Position numbers and translations under genes: made by a program | Notes under the pieces: model-generated | Seen by the model: only the letters and a program-made list of their open reading frames with translations | Database searches by the model: none | Told to the model about the DNA's origin: nothing | In this document: piece after piece, positions 1-9,900 of the stretch | Layout of the letters: each line of letters starts with the position of its first letter | How positions within the stretch are numbered: the stretch's first letter is position 1 | Source: an uncultured Pelagimonas sp. | GTDB lineage: Bacteria > Pseudomonadota > Alphaproteobacteria > Rhodobacterales > Rhodobacteraceae | Reading direction: 5' to 3' | Assembly (NCBI GenBank): GCA_947497905.1 | Contig: CANMIH010000008.1 | Location: forward strand, 1-64,000 | DNA length: 64,000 nucleotides

Positions 1-114
1 CTTCGGGAACAAATCCGAAATCGGCATCATCGCCGACCCAATAATCCCAAACGCATGCTGAATCCCGTGACGCTGCAGCACCTTCACAAAGGCTTCTTCG
101 GTGGTCATTTTCAT
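1..114 (-). CDS. xsc: Sulfoacetaldehyde acetyltransferase, N-terminal 38 residues (runs off the window)
   Basis: Only the first 38 codons are present; the rest lies to the left of the window. The translated N-terminus begins MKMTTEEAFVKVLQ and continues with HGIQHAFGIIGSAMMP, which I recognise as the start of the TPP-dependent Xsc family. Xsc converts sulfoacetaldehyde and phosphate to acetyl phosphate and sulfite in cytoplasmic taurine and C2-sulfonate degradation. The frame is open from the edge to the ATG. No clear Shine-Dalgarno precedes this ATG, so a second in-frame ATG two codons in is possible. Two dyad sequences lie upstream. The identification rests on a short but distinctive sequence. 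Confidence 0.85.
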   Translation of the reverse strand, partial: MKMTTEEAFVKVLQRHGIQHAFGIIGSAMMPISDLFPK

Positions 115-141
115 AGGAGCTATCCGTATTTGAGGAGAAGG

Positions 142-196
142 AAACCAATCGGTTTTTCAGCTGCTTATAGTCATTTTGGCATATGGGTATAGCCAA
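142..196. promoter_or_regulatory. Two dyad sequences in the xsc upstream region
   Basis: AAACCaatcGGTTT lies at 142-155 and TTGGC-N11-GCCAA at 176-196. Both are upstream of xsc and downstream of the crotonase gene, so they are placed to act on xsc. They are candidate operators or a regulator half-site pair. Neither matches the direct-repeat TauR sites I know of upstream of taurine genes, and no regulator gene for them is visible here. Confidence 0.35.
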
Positions 197-275
197 TATC
201 AAAGATCTGTCGTGCCACTTGCCAACATATTTTTCGCGACGCAGAGACACTTACTTTTCGCGTCCTCCAACACAA

Positions 276-309
276 AGGCTCTGGAGTACCAATTGATACC
301 CCAGAGCCT
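276..309 (-). terminator. Rho-independent-like terminator after the crotonase gene
   Basis: A perfect 9-bp stem, AGGCTCTGG with CCAGAGCCT, encloses a 16-base loop. On the minus strand it is followed by TTTGTG. It lies about 35 bases past the crotonase stop codon and separates that operon from xsc, which reads the same way. Confidence 0.6.
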
Positions 310-343
310 GAGACTTTTGTCATGCAGCGTGTCAGCGCGGCGG

Positions 344-1153
344 CTATTCGTTATTTGGACGAACGCGTGCGGCAGTTTTGTTGGCAAAGGCCTCGAGGCG
401 TTCGCGCGCTGCGGGTTGGGTGTTGACCAGACCGCCAACCACCGCTTCGGCATAGGCCGCATCCATGCCGGACATGTTGTTCATATGGCTGATCGCCGAA
501 CAGATCGCAAAGTTGGTAAGTGGCAGGTTTTGCGCCACTTTATCCGCCAGCTCCATCGCTTTTTCCATGCTGCTGCCTTCGGTGATGTATTGTGCCAAGC
601 CAAGATCAACCGCCTCTTGCCCCTGATACACGCGGCCGGTCAGGATCATGTCGATCATGCGGTATTTGCCAATCATGTCCGACACGCGGATCGTCGCGCC
701 CCCCCCGGTGAAGATACCCCGCTGGCCTTCGGGCAGAGCGAAATAGGTGGATTGATCCATCACCCGAATGTGGGCGCCACTGGCCAGCTCGAGACCACCA
801 CCGACAACCGCGCCCTGCAGTGCTGCGATGATCGGGACGCCGCCATATTCCATTTTGTTAAAGGCTTCGTGCCAGCGCAGGCAGACGTGCATAAAGTCCG
901 CCGGGCTCCGGTCCGCTTTCCAGTGCTCAACCAGATCGAGCCCGGCACAGAAGTGATCACCCGCACCGGCCAGAACTACGGCTTTGACACCCTCTTGCTG
1001 GGCATGGCTGAAGAAGCGCACCAGCTCTTCAATAGTTGCGACGTCCAAAGCATTTCGTTTGGTTGGACGGTTGAGGGTGACGACGTAAACGCCGTTGTCT
1101 TTCACCTCGATTGCAAGCGACTGATAGGTCGATGGGTCGGTTTGCTGTGTCAT
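344..1153 (-). CDS. Enoyl-CoA hydratase/crotonase family protein (DmdD-like candidate)
   Basis: This is a 269-residue crotonase-fold protein, a usual length for the family. The oxyanion-hole regions are visible as [10 protein letters not shown] near residue 66 and [11 protein letters not shown] near 114. Two acidic residues placed for water addition are present, Glu122 in GGGLELA and Glu142 in [10 protein letters not shown], so hydratase chemistry is likely. As I recall, methylthioacryloyl-CoA hydratase DmdD uses Glu121 and Glu141, nearly the same positions. The start chosen is the ATG preceded by GCAGAGG; a longer frame exists upstream without such support. It lies 57 bases after the acyl-CoA dehydrogenase on the same strand, and the pair would do two consecutive steps on one CoA ester. 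A generic beta-oxidation hydratase remains possible. Confidence 0.75.
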   Translation of the reverse strand: MTQQTDPSTYQSLAIEVKDNGVYVVTLNRPTKRNALDVATIEELVRFFSHAQQEGVKAVVLAGAGDHFCAGLDLVEHWKADRSPADFMHVCLRWHEAFNKMEYGGVPIIAALQGAVVGGGLELASGAHIRVMDQSTYFALPEGQRGIFTGGGATIRVSDMIGKYRMIDMILTGRVYQGQEAVDLGLAQYITEGSSMEKAMELADKVAQNLPLTNFAICSAISHMNNMSGMDAAYAEAVVGGLVNTQPAARERLEAFANKTAARVRPNNE

Positions 1154-1210
1154 AAGAAGACCTCTGCAGGGGGGCGCCCAGATAGGGCACCACATTTGAG
1201 AATTGGACGA

Positions 1211-2983
1211 TCAGAGTTCGATCTGAGCGGGGAGCAGGCTGCTGCTTCCGGCGCAGATCCGGGCGCGCTCGGCGGCACAGTCCACAAGGATATGCTGGGC
1301 GTAGAACAGCGCCGTGTCGATTTTTTGCTCCATAAAGGGGGCATCTTCACCGGCGTTGCGTTTGGCATTGGCCGCGAGAGCCGCGCGCGCCATCTGCCAT
1401 CCGGCGGCGAGCGTCCCGGTCAGCATAAGGAAGGGAACGCTACCCGCGAAAACGGCGTTGATGTCTTTTGGTGCGGTTTCAAGAAGCCATGCGGCGGCGG
1501 CTTCAAACTCGGCACGGGCCTGCCCCAAACAAGATGCGATGGCCTGCGCCTTGGCATCACCTGCATTCAAGGCGGCCTCGGTTTCGGCTATCTTGGCCGC
1601 GAACACCCGCGCGCGTTCGCCACCATCCCGCAGCAGCTGGCGCCCAATCAGGTCATTTGACTGAATAGCGGTGGTGCCTTCGTAGATCGGCAAAATCCGC
1701 GCGTCGCGATAGAACTGCGCCACGCCGGTCTCTTCGATAAAGCCCATGCCGCCATGGATCTGAATCCCAAGCGATGCCACTTCAACGGCACGTTCGGTGC
1801 AGAACCCTTTGACCAGAGGCACAAGGAAGTCCGACATATCCGAAGCCTGGCGCGCGGCGTCGTCCGATCCGTGGTGGCTTACATCCAAATACCCAGCCGT
1901 GGCCATGGCCAGTGCGCGGCCCGCTTCGGTCAGGGACTTCATTCGCATCAGCATGCGTTTCACATCTGGGTGTTCGATGATCGGCGCGGCCTCACGGCGG
2001 CTGCCGTCAACGGGGCGGCTTTGAACACGTTCTTTCGCATAGGCCAGTGCGTGCTGATAGGCGCGTTCAGACAAGGCGATGCCCTGCATCCCCACGGCAA
2101 ACCGCGCCGCCCTCATCATCACAAACATATAGGACAGGCCGTTGTTTTCTTCGCCCACCAGAAACCCGGTGGCGCCGTCATATTCCAGAACAGCGGTCGG
2201 GCTCGCCCGTACACCAAGTTTATGTTCGACACTTACGCATTTGACGGCGTTACGCGCCCCAAGTGCGCCTTCGTTGTCGACCATAAACTTGGGTACGATG
2301 AACAGGCTTAGACCCTTTGGACCTGCTGGCGCGCCCGGTGTACGGGCCAGAACAAGATGGATGATGTTCTCGCTGAGATCATGTTCACCGTATGTGATAA
2401 AGATCTTGGTGCCTGAAACAGCGTAGGAACCATCCGCCTGCGGCTCGGCTTTGCTGGCCACACGTCCCAGATCGCTTCCAGCCTGCGGCTCGGTCAGGTT
2501 CATTGTGCCGGTCCAGCGCCCTGCGATCATCGGTTCCAGATAGCGCTGTTTCTGTTCGTCCGATCCGGTCAACAACAATGCTTCAATCGCGCCGTCGGTC
2601 AAAAGCGGGCAAAGTCCAAAGCTCATATCCGAGGAATTCAGGATTTCCGTAGCAGCTGCTCCAGCCGCGCGCGGCAGCCCCATACCACCAAACGCAGGGG
2701 AGTGTGCCAGGCTTTGCCACCCCATCTCAACAAATTGTGCGTAAGCAGGGCCATAAGACTCGGGCAGGGTGACTTTCGTTCCGTCAAAGTGAGACGCCGT
2801 TTCATCGGCCTGCGCAGCGTTCGGCGCAATCACGTCACCACAGAACCGTCCCAACCCTTCAAGCGCGGCGTCGACATCGGCTGTGTCAACATCGGTATAA
2901 GTGGCCAGCGACAGGACATCTGACCAAGAAGACAGGTTCTCAATGTTGAACATAATGTCGCGAACCGGGGCTTGGTAGGTCAT
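1211..2983 (-). CDS. Acyl-CoA dehydrogenase of the long DmdC/FadE-like type
   Basis: This 590-residue flavoprotein is longer than classic 380-residue acyl-CoA dehydrogenases. It has the N-terminal YxAPVRDxxF signature and the extra C-terminal domain of the DmdC-like family. FAD-binding motifs include MNLTEPQAGSDLG near residue 161, and the acyl-CoA pocket sequence IHGGMGFIEE lies near 409. The expected catalytic base is Glu435 in LPIYEGTTAIQ, which coincides with the residue number I recall for 3-methylmercaptopropionyl-CoA dehydrogenase DmdC. A TTG five codons upstream is open, but the ATG has GGAG at about ten bases and is preferred. It likely forms an operon with the crotonase. Roseobacters carry several paralogues, so the MMPA-CoA substrate is inferred. 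Confidence 0.75.
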   Translation of the reverse strand: MTYQAPVRDIMFNIENLSSWSDVLSLATYTDVDTADVDAALEGLGRFCGDVIAPNAAQADETASHFDGTKVTLPESYGPAYAQFVEMGWQSLAHSPAFGGMGLPRAAGAAATEILNSSDMSFGLCPLLTDGAIEALLLTGSDEQKQRYLEPMIAGRWTGTMNLTEPQAGSDLGRVASKAEPQADGSYAVSGTKIFITYGEHDLSENIIHLVLARTPGAPAGPKGLSLFIVPKFMVDNEGALGARNAVKCVSVEHKLGVRASPTAVLEYDGATGFLVGEENNGLSYMFVMMRAARFAVGMQGIALSERAYQHALAYAKERVQSRPVDGSRREAAPIIEHPDVKRMLMRMKSLTEAGRALAMATAGYLDVSHHGSDDAARQASDMSDFLVPLVKGFCTERAVEVASLGIQIHGGMGFIEETGVAQFYRDARILPIYEGTTAIQSNDLIGRQLLRDGGERARVFAAKIAETEAALNAGDAKAQAIASCLGQARAEFEAAAAWLLETAPKDINAVFAGSVPFLMLTGTLAAGWQMARAALAANAKRNAGEDAPFMEQKIDTALFYAQHILVDCAAERARICAGSSSLLPAQIEL

Positions 2984-3102
2984 GTCTCGCTGCTCCAAAT
3001 ACTGTTTCTTTACGCCAAATATAGATTGAACTTAGTGGCTTCGATCTTCATATCAGACAAATTCCTTTCCAAAAGTGACAATCCATTGCAGGCTGGCACA
3101 AC

Positions 3103-4122
3103 ATGACGTCAACCGATCCTTCCCGCCTGACCACTGTCTCCGCACTTTTTGCGGATGATTGGGTTGCCGCTCTGCGGCGCTGTTGCGATGAAGAACAGCT
3201 GGATTCATTTCTTCGGCGCGCGGGGCTAAACGCCAAAGACGGACAGCTTACCCATCGCGTAACCCTCGATCAGATTGTTCGCCTGTACCAGATCGCCGCC
3301 ATCGAAACCGGTGATGAGATGATGGGACTGTGGAGCCGTCCGATCCGCGCCCGGGCGCTTCAACATCTGCTGACAACAGTGCGCGAGGCTTCATCCCCTC
3401 CCTCGGCATTGCACCGGTTTTCGACATTTTGGAATTTGCTGCTTGATGATTTTCAATTCGAGTTGGCCCCAGCCGGGCAAGACCTGTCGCTTAGGTTGGT
3501 GCCACAAGGCGACCAAGAGGTACAGCGATTTGGTCACATGCTGATCCTCAAACTGGCGCATGGACTTTTGTCCTGGATTGCAGGCTATGAGATGCCGGTG
3601 CAATCGGTGGATTTTGCCTTTGAACGCCCTGAATTTAGCGAAGACTACGCCGCTATTTTTCCCGCACCGGTTCGGTTCGCGGCCCAGTTCTCTGGCATAG
3701 TGTTTTCACCCGAAGAATTTCGTACACCCGTTCCACGCAGCGATGCGGATCTGAAAGCCTTTTTAGATCGCGCACCGCGTGATTGGTTATTCACAGGATA
3801 TCACCAACACAGCCAATCTCGCCGGGTTCGGGACTTTCTGTTTCAAACGCAGTGGACCAAAAGCCACCTCACGGATGCGGCTTTGGCACTAAACGTTACG
3901 CCGCGCACCCTGATGCGCCGGTTGGACGCCGAAGACACCACGTTTCAGGCGATCAAAGATGGCCTCAGACGTGATCTGGCCATCAGCGCGCTGCAGTCGG
4001 GAACCAAAAGCATCGAAGAGATCTCTCAGGATGTTGGATTCTCCTCAGCCGCAAATTTTCATCGCGCGTTTCAGCGTTGGACCGGTGCGCCCCCCAGCGC
4101 CTACAGGATCTCTAAACTCTGA
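3103..4122 (+). CDS. AraC-family transcriptional regulator with arabinose-binding-like N-terminal domain
   Basis: This 339-residue regulator has the layout of the AraC subgroup with a large N-terminal ligand-sensing domain (about residues 15-205) and a C-terminal double helix-turn-helix (about 240-336). The DNA-binding part shows LNVTPRTLMRRLDAED and the closing IEEISQDVGFSSAANFHRAFQRWTG signature in pieces typical of the family. It is divergent from the acyl-CoA dehydrogenase across 119 bases and co-directional with the adenylation-acyltransferase fusion 106 bases downstream. It could therefore control either side. The ligand is unknown. Confidence 0.85.
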   Translation: MTSTDPSRLTTVSALFADDWVAALRRCCDEEQLDSFLRRAGLNAKDGQLTHRVTLDQIVRLYQIAAIETGDEMMGLWSRPIRARALQHLLTTVREASSPPSALHRFSTFWNLLLDDFQFELAPAGQDLSLRLVPQGDQEVQRFGHMLILKLAHGLLSWIAGYEMPVQSVDFAFERPEFSEDYAAIFPAPVRFAAQFSGIVFSPEEFRTPVPRSDADLKAFLDRAPRDWLFTGYHQHSQSRRVRDFLFQTQWTKSHLTDAALALNVTPRTLMRRLDAEDTTFQAIKDGLRRDLAISALQSGTKSIEEISQDVGFSSAANFHRAFQRWTGAPPSAYRISKL

Positions 4123-4228
4123 AGGCGTACATTTTACCAAGATAGACCGGCCTCTATTGTTGCGATACCATTGAGAAAAATCGCTCAGGGATAAGCTGGG
4201 TGGGGCGGACAGTAGAGGCAAGAGTACG

Positions 4229-6682
4229 ATGACAACGCGGTACGTCGGGATCAAAACGGTCAATTCACCAGCCTATGCCGAGGCGGTTTTTGAGGCCTAC
4301 CAATCGGGACGGATCGTTGTACCGGTCATGGGCGCACATGTGGCGCTTCCGGATCAGATCCTTCTAGAGGAGACGCTAGACCCTGATCCCAAAGGCGGAT
4401 GGTTTTCACCGATTTTGCCGGACAAGCGATCCGATGAGATTGCACAGATTTCCTTTTCGTCGGGCACCGAAGGTCCGCCTAAAGGAATTGCTCTGTCTCA
4501 CAACGCATTGCTGGATGTTGTCGAGAGGATTAATGCCGCGATGGGTGTCGATGATACCATCCGCGAGTACATTGGCATCCCGGTGTTCTATTCCTTTGGC
4601 TTGGGGCGCTGTCGCGCCGTGGCCCGTGCCAGAGGGCGGGCCTATGTGCCCGAGGCCGGTTTTAATCTGACTGAGTTTTTGACCATGTTGTCTGGCGGTG
4701 ACGTCAATGCTTTGTCGGCGGTGCCGACACTGCTTCGCTTGGTGATCAAACATCGTGACAAGTTTTCTGAGGCTGGGCAAAATCTCAAATGGCTTGAAAT
4801 TGGTAGTCAGTATATCAGCCGCGACGAGAAAGAGGCGATAAAAGAAATCTTTCCGAATGCGGCGATCTTGCTCAACTACGGCCTGACCGAAGCGTCGCGT
4901 TCGACGCTCCAGATCGTGTCAGAGGCACAGGGTGATGAGCTGGAGTCTGTTGGACGCGCTGAAGGCGCTGTCGAAATGAAACTCAACTCCGAGGGCCGGA
5001 TTTGTCTGCGGGGACCAAATCTTGCCACCTATTTGCTTGTCGAAGGTGAGCGCCGGTCGCTAGTTGACGACGATGGATGGTTTGTCACGGGCGATGTTGG
5101 CGAGATCAAGGACGGGCATCTGTATTTCAATGGGCGGGCTGATGATCTCATCAATTGTGCCGGGATCAAGGTGTCAGCGGAAGTTCTGGAGCAAGAGTTG
5201 CTCGCCGAATTGCCTGCGGGCATGCCCGTTGCAGTGACGGGGGTGCCTGACCTTCTGCGAGGCGAGCGCATCTTTGTTGCGGTGGAACCCGGCTCAGCGA
5301 TGTCGGTTGCCGAGGTGCAGGGCCGAGCCGAAATAGCCTTTGCCAACCGTGATGCCGCGCTGGCTGCTGCTGTTTCGAGCGGAACCGTCGACCATATCCC
5401 CCGAACACATACCAACAAGGTGCGACGGGCGGCGCTTCGAGACACCGTAATTGCCATGGGCCTCACTCAAAATGGGAAAGCGGAGGGCAGCGGCGCCGAC
5501 ACTCTTTTTGCGGCCTTCCAAAGGCAATTCCCAAGCGAGACTATTACCAAAGAGATCAGCCTGGACACCCTAGGGGGAACCTCGCTTGATTTTATCGAGC
5601 TTGAACTTGAGGTCGAGCGCATTCTTGGTGGCGCCCCAGCTGATTGGCATAAAATGCCGCTATCTGAACTATCGGGGTGGGTGGCCAGTTCTGGTTCCGC
5701 TTCAGCCCCTTTGGCCCAAATTGATCAGCTTTCGGCGCGGGCCTTGTGTTGTGTTCTGGTGGTTCTGGCCCATGTGGTCGGGGATAGTCCCGCGTATGGC
5801 TTGGGTCTGTCTTCGGATCATTGGCTGAGATATTTTAACGAGTTGGGTGGTTACTTCAAAATGCCGCTCTTTGCCTTTGTCTCTGGTTGGACATTCTCCT
5901 TGATGGGCAGTGCCGCTTTAGCACCGGGGCGCTATTTCTCCACGCTGGGCAAAACGGTTGTCTTACCCACCGTTGCGACGATCTTAGTATTCGCACTGCT
6001 CTCTGGAGAGTTCTCCGATGGGGGGGGCCTGAATTTCGCATCCTTCGGTGAGGTTCTCTTCCAGTCTTATGCGCATTTCTGGTTTATCCAAAGTCTGATA
6101 GGTCTGTTGATTGTCACTTATCTTGTGATGCGATTTACGCGTCCATTGTTGCCCTATTTTCTGGGGGCCATGTTGGTTTTGCCAATGATTGCGCCGGGGA
6201 TCTGGGCCTCACCGGTGTTAGGGATCGACGGGATGGCAGTGCTTGGTCCGTTTTTTGCGCTTGGCCTGACTGTACCCCTGTCGGTTGGACCTGCACGCCG
6301 GATCTGGAGTTTTACAGAGCGCTTGATCACTCCGGCCGCCGCCTTTGCATTTGGTGTCGCACTCTGGTTCGCGGGGCAGGGGACAATTTACTATCTACCC
6401 GGCCTCATTGGGTTTGCGCTGGGATTGCCCATGATGTTGTTTGTGTTGCGGGCTGCGGGGCAGATTCCCGGCCTTAAGGCATTGGCACCCTATACGTTTT
6501 ACATCTTTCTCTGGCATGTGTTCTTCACAAGCGCGACACGACGGTTGCTTGATAAACTTGGTGTCGAAGCGCTCTCGCTGCATATTGCAGCAGGTTTGGT
6601 GCTGGGCGTGTTCGGACCACTGGCGCTGGGTTTCGGGTTGCGCAAACTGGGCCTGTTTCGATTTGTTGAGGGGCGCTGGTAA
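4229..6682 (+). CDS. Three-domain fusion: AMP-forming adenylation, carrier protein, membrane acyltransferase 3
   Basis: The 817-residue protein joins three modules. Residues 1-410 are an ANL adenylating domain with ISFSSGTEGPPKG (A3, 75-86), NYGLTEAS (216-223), WFVTGD (284-289), GRADDLI (302-308) and a terminal catalytic lysine Lys397 in THTNKVRR. Residues 422-490 are a carrier domain with LGGTSLDF, Ser452 being the phosphopantetheine site. Residues 498-817 form a polytopic acyltransferase-3 domain with R504-x10-His515 and FVSGW. The protein could activate an acyl or amino acid, hold it as a thioester and transfer it to an envelope acceptor. The N-terminal adenylation subdomain is unusually short, with A3 at residue 75 instead of about 160. 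Substrate and acceptor are not apparent. The start has AGAGG upstream. Confidence 0.8.
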   Translation: MTTRYVGIKTVNSPAYAEAVFEAYQSGRIVVPVMGAHVALPDQILLEETLDPDPKGGWFSPILPDKRSDEIAQISFSSGTEGPPKGIALSHNALLDVVERINAAMGVDDTIREYIGIPVFYSFGLGRCRAVARARGRAYVPEAGFNLTEFLTMLSGGDVNALSAVPTLLRLVIKHRDKFSEAGQNLKWLEIGSQYISRDEKEAIKEIFPNAAILLNYGLTEASRSTLQIVSEAQGDELESVGRAEGAVEMKLNSEGRICLRGPNLATYLLVEGERRSLVDDDGWFVTGDVGEIKDGHLYFNGRADDLINCAGIKVSAEVLEQELLAELPAGMPVAVTGVPDLLRGERIFVAVEPGSAMSVAEVQGRAEIAFANRDAALAAAVSSGTVDHIPRTHTNKVRRAALRDTVIAMGLTQNGKAEGSGADTLFAAFQRQFPSETITKEISLDTLGGTSLDFIELELEVERILGGAPADWHKMPLSELSGWVASSGSASAPLAQIDQLSARALCCVLVVLAHVVGDSPAYGLGLSSDHWLRYFNELGGYFKMPLFAFVSGWTFSLMGSAALAPGRYFSTLGKTVVLPTVATILVFALLSGEFSDGGGLNFASFGEVLFQSYAHFWFIQSLIGLLIVTYLVMRFTRPLLPYFLGAMLVLPMIAPGIWASPVLGIDGMAVLGPFFALGLTVPLSVGPARRIWSFTERLITPAAAFAFGVALWFAGQGTIYYLPGLIGFALGLPMMLFVLRAAGQIPGLKALAPYTFYIFLWHVFFTSATRRLLDKLGVEALSLHIAAGLVLGVFGPLALGFGLRKLGLFRFVEGRW

Positions 6683-6793
6683 CACAGGATCTTGTAAAGC
6701 AGAGATCTGCGAGCCCATCCGGATCGACCTATGTGTGGACCAGTGCCGTATATTAGAAGACCAAAACCTCAGAAAACCTTTCCTTCGTAACGC

Positions 6794-6832
6794 AATTGGC
6801 CGGCCAGTTGCGAAACAGCGACTGGCCAATTG
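6794..6832. repeat. Nested inverted repeat after the fusion gene
   Basis: The arms GGCCAGTTGC and GCGACTGGCC pair with one G-U and enclose a GAAACA loop. The left side also begins AATTGGCC and the right side ends GGCCAATT, so two alternative pairings exist. No T-run follows. It may end transcription of the fusion gene or be a protein-binding dyad. Confidence 0.45.
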
Positions 6833-6865
6833 TAATTTGGGCACCCCGTGAGATGCCCAAATAGA

Positions 6866-6901
6866 AAACGGCGGAGCCAAAGCCCCGCCGTTTGCATTTT
6901 T
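6866..6901. terminator. Bidirectional rho-independent terminator
   Basis: The perfect stem AAACGGCGG / CCGCCGTTT has an 11-base spacer. On the plus strand it is followed by GCATTTTTT and on the minus strand by TTCTATTTG. It sits between the convergent fusion gene and the Ig-repeat gene and can serve both. Confidence 0.8.
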
Positions 6902-6915
6902 TATAGATCTGAAGA

Positions 6916-9900
6916 TCAGACGATGTCGACAGAGATGACAACGTCCTGATAGTCGCGGTCGCCGCCACCAAACAGATCTTCGAAGCCGATATCGATGCCA
7001 TTGCCATCGGCCTGAACACCGGAGACTGCGTGCTGGACGCCGTCGCTGTTCAGGGTTGTATCGAAGCTGTGGAAGATGTTGTTGTTTACCACGGTGCCGT
7101 TGATTGTCAGATCCAGTGCTGTACCTGCGCTGATGTTAGCGTCGCCAGCAGCACCATTTGCAGGAACGAAGTCAAAGACATCGGTTGCAGCATTGGTGAC
7201 AAGATCCGCGCCGTCGAAGACCAGGAAGAAGCCAAGCTTGTTGCCTGCGTCTACACCGGTGATGGTGAAGCTTGGGTCTGTCGATACCGAAGTATCTGCA
7301 AAGACCAAGCGCACATCAACGATTTCACCGGTTGCGTCGACTTCATAGACACCCAACAGGTTCTTGGCGCTCGCACCCGAACGCGCGCTATCAAGCGAGA
7401 CGTTGTAGGTGTTGGTGCCGTCACCGGTCAGGAAGCTTTGGCTAACGATACCGTTTTCAGCATCGGCAGCAATCGACGTGCCTTCACCCAGAGCAATCAG
7501 GCTCTGCTCATACGAAACCTTGGTCTCGGATCCCTGTTGGAAGACAAGGAAGTTACCGCCAGTCAGAGCTTCGTTCAGAGTGATTGTGGTGTCGGCAGTA
7601 CCATCACCATCGGAGTCGATCGCCAGAGTGGAAGGTGCCCCACCAGCGCCGGCAGTGAAGGTCAGGTCATCGGCATCGAACTGAGCACCAGTGAACACAA
7701 TCTCATCTTCGTCGTCGAAGTCAGTGAAAGTGTCACCGTTCAGGTTGGTTGCGCTGTCGCGAATGACATCAGCGCCGTCGCCTGTTGTGACAGTGTCGTC
7801 ACCAAAGCCTGTCGAAACAGTGTCGTCACCTGCACCCGCATCGATATTGTCTGCGACGAAGGTACCGGTCACAGCTTCACCCGCAGCGTTGCCGCCGTTG
7901 TTGCCAACGGTTGGCTGAGCTTCGACCTCAACAGTCATGGTCTCGGTGTATACGTTTCCTGCACCGTCAGTAACCTGGATCTCAATTGTGCGATCCGCGC
8001 CTGCAGTAAAGGTAGGAGTACCATCAACTTCAAGCGTTGTACCGTTAAGTACAAAGTTTCCGCCGTCGTTGTTGGTCAGAACGTATGTGTGCGTGTCACC
8101 AGGTGTGCCGTCGGTGACCTCAACCGAACCAACAACAGTACCGTCAGTCGCGCTGTCGACAATGAGATTGTTGCTCAGTTCGAGGTCGGTCGCGACCAGG
8201 TTGACCGTGATGGCCAGAGCCGCAACGGTTGTGACGTTGCCTGCAAGGTCAGTGGCACGCAGCGTGACGGTTTTGCTACCTTCGGTGGCATATGCCGCTG
8301 GCTTGGTCACAGTTTGCAAGGCACCTGTGCCTGTACCTGCCGAAACGAAACCGTTCCCATCGCCATAGTCAATCTCGAGGATCGAGTTGCTTTCAGCGGT
8401 GAAGCTGAACGTTGGCGCAGCCTCATCGGTTACGGTGATAACACCACCCGGGCTTACCGAAGCGGCATCCAGAGCAATCGGCGAAGCCGAAGGCGCAGTT
8501 GTGTCAAGCACAAAGACGAAGGCCGAAGACGCTGCCGACGTGTTACCCGCTGTATCGGTTGCTGTAGCAGTGATGACATGAGTCGCACCGGTTGCAATCG
8601 AGTTGGACGGGAAGGTGTGATCGTAGGTCCAGTTGCCCATCGCATCAGCAACAACAGGAGCAGCAGCTGGTGTTCCGTCAATGGTAACAAGAACCGAGCT
8701 TCCCGCTTCGGCTGTACCCGAAATGGTCTGCATCGCTGTCATAGTGACGTTGTCGCTTGAAGACGAACCGGTGTCAGCGCTGATGCCTGAAACAACAGGA
8801 GCGTTTGGTCCGGAGCTGTCTACAACCAAGGTAAACGCCGAGGATGCAGCTGAAACGTTACCTGCAACATCGGTGGATGTCGCTGTTACAGCATAGGTAG
8901 CATCTGCCAGTGTTGTTGCGGTGTGGTCGTAAGTCCAGTTACCGCTACCGTCTGCAGTTGTTGTACCAATCGAGGCACCGTCGATAAAGACTTCGACAGA
9001 ACTGTTGGCAACCGCAGTACCTGTGATGTTCAGAGTGCCATCCGATGTGATGCCATCGGTTGCACCGGTGTCGTCACTGATACCAGTAACCGCAGGGGCC
9101 GCATTCGCAGTTGTGTCAACCTCAAGAGGCATAGCAGCTGATGCAGCGGAGGTGTTACCAGCCGTGTCACTCGCGGTTGCGGTCACCGAGTAGGTGCCTT
9201 CGGCCAGGGCGGTGCCAGTATGGTCGAACGTCCAGTCACCCAGACCATCTGCAGCTGTTGTACCAATCGAGACGCCGTCGATGAAGACTTCGACAGTGCT
9301 GTTTGCAACGGCTGTACCGGTGAACGTCAGCGAAGTGTCGGAAGTGATTTCATCGGTTGGCGACGCGCCGGTGTCATCGCTGATGCTGTCAACGGTAGGA
9401 GCAGCAGGAGCAACAGTATCCACTTCCAGAGTGAAAGCGGAAGACGCAGCAGACGTATTGCCTGCACCGTCAGTTGCAGTTGCCGTGATCGCATAGGTCG
9501 CATCTGCAAGAGTTGCGCCTGTGTGGTCAAACGACCAATCACCATTGGCATCCGCTGCCACGGTACCGATCGACACGCCATCAAGAAGAACTGCTACGGT
9601 GCTATTAGCTTCAGCAGTGCCGGTAATGGTCAGCGTGTTGTCTGAAGTAACACCATCGGTGGTCGACGAACCCGTGTCATCGCTTACTGCAGTAACTACT
9701 GGTGCTGCTGGTGCTGTGCTGTCCACAACTACAGTGAAGTCAGCCGAAGGTGCCGAGACATTACCTGCAACATCTGTCGAAGTCGCTGTGACAACATAAG
9801 TGCCTTCAGCCAAGGTTGTGCCGGTGTGGTCCAATGTCCACGCGCCAGCGCCGTTCGCTGTAGCGTTACCAATCGATACGCCGTCAATGAAGACTTCAAC

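Noticed and set aside
176-1660. 494-codon plus-strand open frame
   Set aside because: It runs antisense across the crotonase and acyl-CoA dehydrogenase genes and has no recognisable motif.
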